The translations under genes and the position numbers were made by a program. 64,000 bases of DNA. Source: Apiospora phragmitis. Lineage: Eukaryota > Ascomycota > Sordariomycetes > Amphisphaeriales > Apiosporaceae. The DNA lies in NCBI GenBank assembly GCA_038363925.1, contig JAQQWL010000006.1:1406501-1470500 (forward strand), written 5' to 3'. The notes under the pieces are model-generated. The model saw only the letters and a program-made list of their open reading frames with translations. It did no database searches and was not told the origin of the DNA. Below, one piece after another: positions 1-9,245 of the stretch; the first letter of the stretch is position 1; each line of letters opens with the position of its first letter.

Positions 1-243
1 CGCCCTTGCAGTGTCTGGACCATGTTAGACGTGTACGCTCTCTCTGACCGATTTCTCAACAGATATTGCTGCATTACGGAGGAAATACTCACCACCTTTC
101 GTCAATGCTAACCCAGGAGTGACCTCCTTCGTGCCGAAAATGACATCCAGATGAGGTGTGACCTGAGGTGCGAATCCATCTGGAGTCTGTGCTGCGGATA
201 GACCCGCGAGTACGAGAAGCGTGTAAATCCCAGAGAGCTTCAT
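1..243 (-). CDS. Secreted PEBP-like protein, 5' exons only (runs off the left edge)
   Basis: Exon 1 is 243..93 and starts at the ATG that gives MKLSGIYTLLVLAGLSAAQ, a clear signal peptide ending in an Ala-Gln cleavage site. An earlier in-frame ATG at 303 would place polar residues ahead of the signal peptide, so I reject it. A GTGAGT donor at 92, a GTCTAAC branch-like site and a CCAG acceptor define a 78-nt intron (92..15). Exon 2 (14..1) resumes in frame and reads KGDTARA across the junction. The mature start (TPDGFAPQVTPHLDVIFGTK, then EVTPGLALTK) resembles the N-terminus of fungal secreted phosphatidylethanolamine-binding proteins (YbhB/YbcL type). The catalytically uninformative N-terminal 55 residues are all that is visible, so function beyond the family is unknown. 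Confidence 0.6.
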
Positions 244-303
244 CTTAAGATGCCCTTCGGTGTTGACAGAGTTGGGTGATTTGGTAGAATAGAAGGTTCG
301 CAA

Positions 304-998
304 AGTCCCCCCTGCGGGGGATTGGTGGGTTTTATTATGGTGGAGTCTCGGAATGTCCTTGATATTCCAGGTCCTGGAATCGATATACTAAAGCTTTCTC
401 TATAGTGATGGCTAAATCGGCAATGACGCGATTGGCTGGCATGGCGACATTGGATCACCCATCACCCGCCTTGGCGGATTAGTTTCAAGTCGTGGCTATA
501 TGCACCCCGCTGCGTACTCGGTAGTGTTTCCTTACGAGTTCCTGCAGGTATGAGTCGGCGCTGTTCACAGATCGCCTGGCGTTCCAAGGGACAGACATGG
601 TTAGGTGGACGAAAGGTGTCATGAATAAGTGTATGAATTAGAAAGCCTTGCCAAGAGCTACCAGGAAACCAGACCTGGAACTCCTGTAAAGCAGAACGAA
701 GCTTGCAATCATGTCTTCATCATCATCAGTCAAAACAGTAACTAGTACATACAAGACCCATTGACAATAGGACATGGGGCACCCAAAGCAAATACAGAGA
801 ATCATATCTCCGTCCCAACTTGCTTCCAACACGCCCATGGCATAAAACCGTCACTCATTATATCCAGAAGAGTTCAAGTGCCACCCGAGTGTGTTTGCTT
901 CCACCTCTTCCACGGATGGCCTGCCGCTGGTAACGTCGAATAATGGGCCTCGGCAGGGCTTGGTATCATAGTGGGCGCCGAACTGTTGTTGACGATGC
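304..998. other. Intergenic, no gene seen
   Basis: The region lies upstream of the PEBP-like gene and downstream of the coiled-coil gene, both on the minus strand. Only short ORFs without recognisable domains occur. It presumably holds the promoter of the first gene (right of 243) and the 3' UTR of the second; I see no repeat or RNA gene. Confidence 0.5.
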
Positions 999-3452
999 CT
1001 AATCGCCCCGAGCGCGGTAGTTGCCCATCTTCTCGATCGAGCTCATGATACCGCTCCGTGCGCCCAGCCCACTTCCCGGCCTGCTTCCTGGTCTCGGTAG
1101 ACCGCCACCGCTCATGCTCTTAGTGCTTCCATGATTCGCTAGGCCACCAATACGACTCTCCGTTTGGGACTTGGGAAGAGCACTGCCGGGTGCCCGTATG
1201 CCGGTAGGGCCAGGTCGGGTGAGGCTGCTTCGGAAAGCTTGTTTCTGCGCAGGCGAGGCTCCCACGCTGCGAGTGCTGTTGCTACGCGCTGGTGTTGCGT
1301 TTGCTGGTGTACGAGTCGAGGGAGGAACCGGAGCCGACATCCGTACCGGTTTCGAAGGTGTACGGCGCACTTCCTCCTCTGGTTTGGGCTCTGCCTTGGC
1401 CTGGTTGGCGGCGACGAATGAGTGCTGCATCTCCATCATCTCCTCCGCCAATTGAACGAGTTCTCCCTTCTCCACACGCTCGCGCTCCAGAAGGACGATG
1501 AGTTCGTGGTTATCTTGCTTCACGCTGGATACAATTGCCTCGAGCTTCTGTACCTCGGCGCCAAGCTCCTTGATTTGTGCAGCATCTCTGCTGGACTGGG
1601 CCTTCAGCTCGGCAGTCTCGTTGGCGACAGCCTGGCCAAACTCGACGCGTGTCATGGTCGCATCTCGACCCAGCTTGAGGCGTTCGTTGTCATCGGTCAG
1701 CTCTTCGATTTGGCGTTCCAACTCGCGAATCTTCTTCTCCCAGCGTGCCTCGTAGCTCTTCTTGAGCGCGGTTACCTTGGTCTCATGCTTGGACTTGTAA
1801 AGTGCGTGCAGCTCTCTGGCTACACGTTCCATGTTCTCGGCATCGCGTTGGGCTGCCACCCTGCTATCGGATCGGTCGGGCGACTTGACGTCTGGTGTAC
1901 CCCGCCCTGCGCGGAGACTGGCTATCCTAGATTCGGCCTCTTGCGCCATCATTTCAGCTGCCTCCCTCCTCTTCTCGCTTTCGTCCAACTTGGATTCAAG
2001 TTCGTCCCGTTCATGCTGGTTGTGGACGATTTCCGACTTCACCTTGCGCAGAACAGACTCCATCTCCCGTCCCCGCTTCTCCCATGACTCTTTCTCGTCT
2101 GTTATCGATTCCTTCAAGCACTCTGCCTCGCGCAGCTTCTCCATGGTTTGACCCACTCGTTTCTCTGCATCACCAACCGCGGTCTTGAGAGATGTAACCT
2201 CAGCTTCTTTTCCGGAAAGCGAAGCTTTCAGGCTGCTGATCTCGGACAGGAATGCAGACTTCAGAGACTCGACCTCACGCGGCGTCACTGTGGGAACGCT
2301 TCGCGGGGTAGGCATTGGCGGAATATCGAAGTCAAGTAGATTGACGTCACCTCTCTTCGGCGTAGAGTTGGGATGATGTCCGTTGGCCTTGGCCGGCGAA
2401 CGTGACCGCCCTCTCTTGGTAGGTGACGAGGGCCTATAATGCGCCGAAATGGCGGACATCTGCTCGGTGAAGTCCAACAGACTAGTTGTATCACCGACGT
2501 TTTCCGATTCAGATTGCCGAGCCGACCTGGCGGTTGAAGGATCATATCGATCTCGCGGCCGTGGTGTAGTCAGGCTGTTGAATTTGTTTGGGCTTGTGCC
2601 CAACTTGGCGAACGTAGTAAGGTTCGGGATGACCGAGAAGTTGCTGAAAGTGCTAATCATAGTGTCGTCCGGGGCGCCAGATTCGTCGATCTTATCCAAA
2701 TGCTGGTCATCCACGGTTATAGAGGTCACGTCGGCGTCATCAAGGCCCTCGCCATTCTCCAGCATGGTGGAGTCATCCTCGAATATCTGAATAGCATGCT
2801 TCAACCCATCGTTTGATGCAAGAGCTTCCTCAAAAGTCATTTCTTGCCTCACCACTGATTCGGTTGACGATGACTTGGGTGCTGGGGAGTCTTGCGGAGT
2901 AGCGTTGTTTTCTGGTGACTTGGCCGCAGGGGAATCTTGCGGCGCAGCATCCTTCTGTGTTGACTTGTATGCTGGTGAATCTTGCGGAGCAGCATTGCTG
3001 CTGCTGCTGCCACTGCTTGAACGAACGGGGAAACCGGTGTTGACCTTGACAGGGAATCGCTTGTCGGGCGAAACCGCCTTTCGCAGGGGACTTTTGGCGA
3101 CGGCATCAATGGCTAAGGGTGCTAGGCCCTCGGATCCAAAAGTTTTCTCCTCGCGCGGGCTGAGAATCCTAAGGGGCGCAATGCCGTTTCCCGACAGTAT
3201 TCTAGAATGTCGCGTCTTGCCCGGCGACGACGCATTCTCCTGTTCTTGATCCTCTCTCGGAGGGTTGTTTTCGGTTTGCGGTTCTGGTGTTCCTGACATG
3301 ACTGGAGAACTCACATCGACGACGTCTTTGGAGGGAGAGTCGCTGTTGGGAGTGGGAGAATCCATTATGGGGTTGAAATTGTGGCGCGCGGTCAGAGGGG
3401 TAGCTAGTATGTTCAGCGACGCGCTTGGCGCAGGTGTGAGAGGCGAAGCCAT
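999..3452 (-). CDS. Large coiled-coil kinetochore/spindle-pole-type protein (Slk19/TACC-like)
   Basis: Single-exon ORF of 817 aa. Residues 1-390 are disordered, Ser/Pro/Thr-rich and full of SP/TP sites (possible CDK/MAPK targets), with three APQDSPA-type repeats at about 154-195 and a motif DDTMISTFSNFS..LTTFAKLG at about 262-285. Residues about 392-670 form a long coiled coil, including the stretch ALYKSKHETKVTALKKSYEA followed by RWEKKIRELE. I associate this with fungal central-kinetochore Slk19 / TACC-like proteins; that link is from memory of the family. The last 140 residues are basic and rich in S, R, P and G (PRPGSRPGSGLG), as in microtubule-binding tails. The inferred role is at spindle poles or kinetochores during mitosis. 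An alternative is another cytoskeletal coiled-coil protein; only the coiled coil itself is certain. Confidence 0.7.
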   Translation of the reverse strand: MASPLTPAPSASLNILATPLTARHNFNPIMDSPTPNSDSPSKDVVDVSSPVMSGTPEPQTENNPPREDQEQENASSPGKTRHSRILSGNGIAPLRILSPREEKTFGSEGLAPLAIDAVAKSPLRKAVSPDKRFPVKVNTGFPVRSSSGSSSSNAAPQDSPAYKSTQKDAAPQDSPAAKSPENNATPQDSPAPKSSSTESVVRQEMTFEEALASNDGLKHAIQIFEDDSTMLENGEGLDDADVTSITVDDQHLDKIDESGAPDDTMISTFSNFSVIPNLTTFAKLGTSPNKFNSLTTPRPRDRYDPSTARSARQSESENVGDTTSLLDFTEQMSAISAHYRPSSPTKRGRSRSPAKANGHHPNSTPKRGDVNLLDFDIPPMPTPRSVPTVTPREVESLKSAFLSEISSLKASLSGKEAEVTSLKTAVGDAEKRVGQTMEKLREAECLKESITDEKESWEKRGREMESVLRKVKSEIVHNQHERDELESKLDESEKRREAAEMMAQEAESRIASLRAGRGTPDVKSPDRSDSRVAAQRDAENMERVARELHALYKSKHETKVTALKKSYEARWEKKIRELERQIEELTDDNERLKLGRDATMTRVEFGQAVANETAELKAQSSRDAAQIKELGAEVQKLEAIVSSVKQDNHELIVLLERERVEKGELVQLAEEMMEMQHSFVAANQAKAEPKPEEEVRRTPSKPVRMSAPVPPSTRTPANATPARSNSTRSVGASPAQKQAFRSSLTRPGPTGIRAPGSALPKSQTESRIGGLANHGSTKSMSGGGLPRPGSRPGSGLGARSGIMSSIEKMGNYRARGD
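2868..2993 (-). repeat. In-frame repeat, three copies of an APQDSPA-type unit
   Basis: Three consecutive units of about 13-16 residues read NAAPQDSPAYKS, AAPQDSPAAKS and ATPQDSPAPKS inside the disordered N-terminus of the coiled-coil protein. The DNA units (core GGGGAATCTTGCGG and variants on the + strand) are diverged but clearly related. Each unit carries one SP site, so copy number changes phosphosite dosage. Confidence 0.85.
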
Positions 3453-4397
3453 ATATCGATCCTGGCAGAATATTGTAGAAGTGCAAGCCTTGGGGCTGGC
3501 TATTCAAATATCGACGGCGGTGATTGAGCCGCCTGTCGTTGAAGCAATGGTGGTGTACGGAGTACGTTGTGTTTAATTGGTATGGGGTTGTAGGGAACTC
3601 CAATTTAGAGGAAATTAGCTTGGAAGAAGAGGAGGATGCAGGAGGTAATTAAGCCTTTAGAATGTTAAGCTGTTTTGGGTAGCCGGGGGGGGGGGGGGCA
3701 GAGGTTGCTGGGACGATTGGTCCGAGTGGAGCAAGTAAAAGACCCGACCTGGGAGCCTATCAATGGGGATGTGATGTATCTGGCAGGGCTCACTGGCTCG
3801 CACTCGTCTTACCTCTTCACCACTTAAAACGTCATCTTCTGAGTTGTTGGCCCTGCGCTACGGTATGCTACAGTCTTAGAAAGCTGCTTCTTTCATGGTT
3901 TTGCGCTGGTTGTCCAGCAACTACCGGGCAAGGCATCTTAGGCGCCTCCCAGAGACCGATTCGGCCCCAGTGTCAACATGACTCGAGCTCCACTGTACAA
4001 GCAACTGGTCGTTGCTGTGAATGACAACCACGGTTGCCCGCCTTCAACGTGAACGCTTCTCTGCCTGCCACGATGTATTTTCAGTTGGGCTTGTTGAGGT
4101 TATCTATGGCAAACTCTCTCTTTTTCTCTCTCCCTTCTTCTGGGAGATTATTTCCGTACTTAGACTGACACAAGACGCGGCAAGCAATCATGTTGGTCAT
4201 TGCGTACCTGCTTGCCATCCATGTTGTAAGACAAAGAAGAAAGTCAGTTGGCAACAGCCACCAACACCACCAGAAATGGCATCTGCACTCTAATGAACAA
4301 TTGATACTCAATTCCCGAATGCTCTTGATATACAGACTTTGTCGTCTCGTTCCTCTCCAAATTAAGCGTATTGTCGCATCTGGAGCTCGATGCGAAT
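3453..4397. other. Intergenic with a 14-G homopolymer
   Basis: Promoter/5' UTR side of the coiled-coil gene. A run of 14 G lies at 3685-3698 (+ strand), giving a C-tract on the coding strand of that gene. No coding region is recognised. Confidence 0.5.
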
Positions 4398-4595
4398 ATG
4401 TCTACAAGCACCGCGAAAAGATTAGCGGAGCCCATGCCATATCTACCTCCTGAGATCTGGGCAATCGTCTTCAGAAGCCTGGCCACCAGTCAGGACTTTG
4501 CCGGCGTCTGGAACAACGGTCGTCGCACTTCGCGCCGTTTCAAAACCTTCATCGAGTCAGTGTTCCGCATCGATATTCTCCCAGTGATGCAGTGA
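4398..4595 (+). pseudogene. F-box domain fragment
   Basis: The 65-residue reading frame from the ATG at 4398 (an in-frame ATG at 4371 is also possible) contains LPPEIWAIVFRSLATSQDF, then AGVWNNGRRTSRRFKTFIES. This matches the fungal F-box pattern of an LPxEIW start followed by a VWxNGRRxSRxFK helix. The frame stops with TGA at 4593-4595, right after the F-box. A second open frame at 4650-5090 contains GLSDDCDRAYFGEKD, which could be a shifted remnant of the downstream region of such a protein. A full-length F-box protein would be several hundred residues, so I read this as a decayed gene, although a short real gene cannot be excluded. F-box proteins recruit SCF ubiquitin-ligase substrates. 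Confidence 0.5.
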
Positions 4596-6735
4596 TGGTG
4601 ACCAAAACTATCTCTTGTCGGTTGCACGGGTTGGGCCGGAGTCGAGAGGGTGCTGCTCGAATTTAAGGGACTATCCGACGATTGCGACCGAGCCTATTTC
4701 GGAGAAAAAGACGAGGCTAGCAAAGGAACGGGTGGGCCAAGGTTGCAGTGCAATGATAGTTGCCATGGCTTGAGCGCGAGTGAATTTAGCAACATGGCAC
4801 CACCGAGCTTGCCGTGCAGCCCGCCAGTTCTGATCGAGTGGACATCATCTCATTTCTGCGTCTCCGTCGCCCGCGGCCCCACCAGCTTCGTTGGCAACCA
4901 TGGGACGGAGGAGCCGGCCCATCACGCATGGTTCAAGGCCGGCCGTGCCCCGTCGATGCAGATGCGGGTCGATCAGCGAGCTAAGGAGGTCTCATTCCTC
5001 TGGAAGTGCCTGTTGAGTAACTTCGCTGCCAATCTTGATAACCACCCCATATCTCCAGGCCCTGAAGTATGCCCTTTGTCTCTGGGGTAGTCGATGCTGG
5101 TCAGCTGGGCATCTATACTCCGGCTGCCGCAGCTGACACTACTCTATGGCGAAGGGTGTAGAGATGCTGGTGGAAGGGGAACTTTAGCTTTAGTATTCAT
5201 CATTTTCCATTTCGGTTCAACACTGAAAGCCATGCACTCCAGTAGAGGGCATGTATGAAAGCTTAGAGCACAGGCTTTATAATAACCTTGGGAACGTATG
5301 GTGGAAATTGGCATGCGCACTCATCAAATGTTTCACCTTGTCTAATCGTCTACAGGTCAACGGCCGAAAAAGTCAGGGCAGCAAGATGAGCCAATCGGGT
5401 TGCCTGCAATCACGGCCATCGAAACTGGATCCTACTGGTGGATGTGGTACTCGACGTTTAGCGGGTAAGCCGCATGCTTCGTGACAAATCAGTCAAGGGG
5501 AACGGAGCTGTCAACAGCAAGTATGGAGTATCATGCATATCATTCCTGTCAGTGGTGTGAATAGTGTACGCCGGAAGGGTGTCTGTCAACCCCGGCCCTT
5601 GGTGCAACTAGTAAACCAGCCCCTGAGATTGAGGCTGATGCAGCAGTATTATATACACTATATCAATGCTCAGCTTCTAGTGACTTTAATCATGACATTT
5701 TAGTTGATCCCAGAGAAAACTTCAGAAGTGTATTTGTTATATGTTTCCTCGGTTTCCGAGCAGATTTCGGTGGTTTGCTTCGAATGATACTCGGCAAAGA
5801 CCAGGAATCACAATATATAAGCTCGTGTCAGTTTTGGGTCCCAGTTGCCCGAAGGGGATACGGCTTCGGCTTATACTGATGTAGGTGCTTGGTTACTTCA
5901 TTCAATGTAGGATCTTTAATTACCTCCGGTCGTGCTATAAGGGAACCGGAGCCAGGAATCCCTATTGCGATGTTTAGGGTGACCCGGCATATGTTTCAGC
6001 TGCTATTTTTACAACCATTAACTATTAAGTCAGTCATAGGAGTTCGGGCATGTCGTATTACTAAAGGGATAACAAGAAAAAAGTGACCGCAGAGGGAGTT
6101 GAACCCTCTTGCCTTTAAGTATATATAATATGAATAAGAATACTAACCGCTAGGCTACACCGGCCCGGTCAAGGAAAGTAGGTATCATTTTGATTTATAA
6201 AGCCAGGTTAGGATTGGAATGCTTCTGGGGGTGGGCAGTTAAGTATTCAAGCTTTAACGGTGCCATGGTTCATTGAGTGGGTTACCAGTCCAAGAAGTGA
6301 AAGCCAATGATAGTGATCCTTTCTGATGGGATTTATATATCTTGGCAGGTGGCAGATCTGTCACAGACACGAATATGCAATATAATTATACTGAGATTCC
6401 CTGTGGTGGTATCCTGTGGTAAGAGGGGGGGGAAGGGGGGCGAATCGATTTAAAGAACAGCAAACTGGGGTTTCACCAACGAGACGGCTTCAATAACTAC
6501 ACTCGTAAGTAAAAATCTCCAGAGTTTGCTAGTTCTCCGGTAGACTTATTTCAACGCTTTGGTCAGCGGTGGAACAACCATCAGCGAAATATCACATGAA
6601 TATATGGAAGCCATGGTAGAGAGTGCCAGAGACAGGGAACTATGGGCATTGCATTGCCATAAGACACCCTTTGGACGGATGAGCTAAAAGCAGCATGATT
6701 CGTATACAACAGACGTGTTGTATCGTAGTTGAACT
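4596..6735. other. Gene-free, partly AT-rich stretch
   Basis: After the F-box relic (possible extra remnant 4650-5090) nothing coding is recognised. About 5640-6400 is AT-rich with many TATA tracts, contains a tRNA-like relic (separate entry), and a G8-AA-G6 tract lies near 6424-6440. The look is that of decayed repetitive DNA, but no transposon protein can be read. Confidence 0.45.
6083..6170 (-). pseudogene. tRNA-like relic with intact A and B boxes
   Basis: Read on the minus strand, the segment carries TAGCCTAGCGG (matches the A-box TRGCNNARYNGG) and GGTTCAACTCC (near the B-box GGTTCGANNCC). A perfect 5-bp T-stem GAGGG/CCCTC flanks the loop, and a T run follows the 3' end like a Pol III terminator. 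Outer bases GACCG (6170..6166) and CGGTC (6090..6086) can pair like an acceptor stem, but extra bases separate the 5' strand from the D-arm. The anticodon arm is replaced by an AT-rich stretch (TATTCATATTATATATAC) without a convincing stem. I cannot assign an anticodon. It is either a decayed tRNA, a tRNA with an unusual intron, or a tRNA-derived SINE head. Confidence 0.5.
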
Positions 6736-7127
6736 TCAGTATAAGGCGAACACGGCGGCGTCGAGATTGGTGATGGCGGCGCAGTGGCCGATGATGGTGT
6801 CGAAGTCCTCGGCAGTCAGGGGGCTCGAAAGGTCGGACGGTTTGCTGTTTTCATCCAGTTTTCGGACGGTTCTGAGACCGCGCCACTTCTTTCGGTAGAG
6901 CTGCCACCAGGCCTTGTAGTCCTCGGGTTCAGGGCGATGTCGTATCCGTGATATGCATGCTGATAATCCAGCTTGACGAGAGCTGCACGCAAGGAGTCTG
7001 TACCTGATCTTTGGGGTCCAACCGCCAACACTTGCATCGGAATTTTTCGAACCTTCGGAGGTGCCTCTAAGGGATATACAATCTCTTTGGGATTGTCCAC
7101 CAGATTCTGTAACTTACGGCAATACAT
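6736..7127 (-). pseudogene. P-loop sulfotransferase-like gene, frameshifted and truncated
   Basis: The first 68 codons read MQVLAVGPQRSGTDSLRAAL, then VKLDYQHAYHGYDIALNP, a typical start of fungal Sulfotransfer_4-type proteins with the PAPS-binding loop GPQRSGT. At about 6922-6927 one base is missing: the annotated frame turns into nonsense, while the next frame continues naturally as EDYKAWWQLYRKKWRGL and SPLTAEDFDTIIGHCAAIT. That frame ends at TGA 6738-6736 just after LDAAVFALY, where intact relatives continue for another 100 or more residues. One frameshift plus loss of the C-terminal half therefore indicate a pseudogene. No partner genes nearby suggest a pathway. Confidence 0.7.
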
Positions 7128-7576
7128 CTGGTCGGCGGCAAGGGAATATGGATGAGTAAAGGGTATTAAGGCGTTGAAAGGGTTCCATAGGTTTCAGATA
7201 TCAAGGCTTTCCTCCTATTCTCGCGGGGTTTTCACTGAGTGTCGCGATGTGTAGCGTCATCTGCAGATCTTCTCTTTCAAGTCTTTCATTTCTGCTGGGC
7301 TAAGCTAACCTGGCATGGAATCGAAGTTTGGAAATGATGGAGGACTCAAGACATGCTTGCAGATCATGCCATCACATGCTTACGTTATATACCTTGCACA
7401 TTTGCTATCTACGAGGCGTCACCATGCCGAATGATTCTACGACCCCAAGGTGGGGAGTTCAGTTTGGTAGGGGAATTTTTTCTATTCATGAGGATGTATG
7501 ATACATCCCGAGGGGAGTGATGAGATACACTCCTTCATTTCGGTCTAGCCATGTGTGAGTGCAAAGTAGGGCTGCC
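7128..7576. other. Intergenic, no gene seen
   Basis: Gap between the sulfotransferase relic and the Kelch-like gene. No domain-bearing ORF, repeat or RNA gene is recognised. Confidence 0.5.
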
Positions 7577-8593
7577 CTACGAGAGTTTAGTCCATTTGCC
7601 CGTCTCCAAATGCAGCAGATACTCTCCTCCGAAGTCGATGATGTTGCCTCGCTTCTCACCATCCTCCACGTAGACCTGGGAATCGAAATACTTTCCCTTC
7701 TTCCCCCACACCCGGATTGCCGACCCGTCCTCTACGACGCAGGCGCAGTGCTGGCTGATCCAGCCCGGCTGCTCCCCCAACGTCTCCACCGAATGCATCG
7801 AGAAGTCTCGCGTGTCCAGGCGGTAGACGGGCGTCTCACCCGGGCGCCGCTGACCCGGGTATCCTATGCAGCCGATAACGTAGATGTCAGACGTGCCAGG
7901 AACCAGCGTGGCGGTGTGGAAGTCGGTGGGAGGGAACACGTCCCGCGGGTAGCAGTAGACCACCATGGCGCCGCTGCCACCGCCGCCGCCGCCATCCGAA
8001 GCTGTGCTGTTTTCATCGTACACGCACACATCATTGTAGATGTGGAAGTCCGGGTCGTATGAGTCCTCGTGCTCGCCGCCGATGGAGACGTGGCGGCCGT
8101 CGGGGAGCTGCGTCATGGTCTGGCCCATGCGATTCGCGAAGGCCCAAGTCCCCAAGCGGCGATGACAGTTGCGCGTCATCTGCTCCTTGTCCGCATTCTC
8201 GCCCTCGGCCAAGCCCTCGGTTCCAGGCTTCACGAAGTCGTCTATGTTGTTGTAGTTGGGAAGCTTGTCCGACAGCTGGAGATGCTTGTATGCGCCGTAC
8301 GGCTCCTCCTGCGCAGCGATCATAGCAGACCAAAAAGGAACGTGCATGATTTCAGGGTTGGATTTGCCGAAACGGGGAGTGCGGCCAGCTGTGTATTCTT
8401 GCTCTGTCAGGTTTTCCAGAGGTTCAAGGTCGGCTTCCATGATAGAGTCCGGCATTTCCGGCATGATGGTGTCTTCGGGGTCGAATGCCATCTCAGAACA
8501 GGTAGATCTTTCGTCGTCAGAGGATTCGTCAGAATTGGGCGAGTCCTGGCCATCAGATGCATTGCTCTGGGTATCTTCAGGTTGGAGCGCCAT
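7577..8593 (-). CDS. Kelch/beta-propeller-like fungal protein of unknown function
   Basis: Uninterrupted frame. I start at the ATG at 8593 (MALQPEDTQS, 338 aa) because the upstream in-frame extension to 8731 looks like untranslated leader. Residues 1-60 are acidic and disordered. The rest contains repeated beta-propeller-like strands: WAFANRMGQTMTQLPDGRHV, IGGEHEDSYDPDFHIYNDV, YPRDVFPPTDFHTATLV, IYVIGCIGYPGQRRPGETPV and YRLDTRDFSMHSV. The IGG-HED and DFHTATL/IYVIG patterns are those of Kelch-like propellers. I know this arrangement from uncharacterised fungal and bacterial proteins but not a function. A Gly run (six G) at about residue 205 is low complexity. No signal peptide or membrane segment is seen, so it is probably cytosolic or nuclear. 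Confidence 0.75.
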   Translation of the reverse strand: MALQPEDTQSNASDGQDSPNSDESSDDERSTCSEMAFDPEDTIMPEMPDSIMEADLEPLENLTEQEYTAGRTPRFGKSNPEIMHVPFWSAMIAAQEEPYGAYKHLQLSDKLPNYNNIDDFVKPGTEGLAEGENADKEQMTRNCHRRLGTWAFANRMGQTMTQLPDGRHVSIGGEHEDSYDPDFHIYNDVCVYDENSTASDGGGGGGSGAMVVYCYPRDVFPPTDFHTATLVPGTSDIYVIGCIGYPGQRRPGETPVYRLDTRDFSMHSVETLGEQPGWISQHCACVVEDGSAIRVWGKKGKYFDSQVYVEDGEKRGNIIDFGGEYLLHLETGKWTKLS

Positions 8594-9245
8594 GTTGTTG
8601 AGGCGCGTTGAGGTTATAGGGATTGGGAAAGAGAAGATGTGATTGATGTGGTTGATCGATGAATCATTCTCGAGCAAACTTTGCTTTTGAGATTGATCGG
8701 AATAAAATTGACATTCATTGTATTTGATCAAGAGTGTGCCCGCCGGATGAGTCGATGGAGCTGCGGTGATCTGTTTGTGAACCTCCCTTTTGCACGGGCT
8801 GACTCACCGGTAAACAACACTTTGTTTGGTACATTCGCAGAGATCGGTTTCTTCTCTCTTCTCAACTTCGGGTTGGACTGTCAAAATATTTATAGTATTC
8901 TCTGTATTAATTGATTGCTTCCTCAATGAGTGCTGAGAGCCTCACCTGAATGAATCATCTTTGGGGTGGAAGAAGAGACGACGAGACCCGATATTCTCCA
9001 AAATAGCACGCCTTTCAGCGTAGTAAGCTGCGTCTCAGCACAGCCCTAAAATGCCAAAAAGGGATCGCCGAACGCATCTTCTTTTGGTTGATTATACAGT
9101 AATCAAGCTCGCTCAATATTAGGAATTAGTTTATGTAGTAGTATGCAGTAATTACATGACAGAGAAATGCTTTTAGTGCTGACTCCACTGAGGAACATCA
9201 TAGATCAAGAGGTTCAAGGCCAATTCGTACGAGACTTCCCCTGCC
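8594..9245. other. Intergenic, no gene seen
   Basis: Contains the leader/promoter of the Kelch-like gene and the 3' side of the proline-rich gene. No other feature is recognised. Confidence 0.5.

Noticed and set aside
1164..2339. Several plus-strand open frames of 60-221 residues
   Set aside because: They lie antisense to the 817-aa coiled-coil gene and are shadows of its codon structure.
5500..6400. Transposon in the AT-rich stretch
   Set aside because: No reverse transcriptase, transposase or terminal repeats can be read; only a tRNA-like relic is supported.
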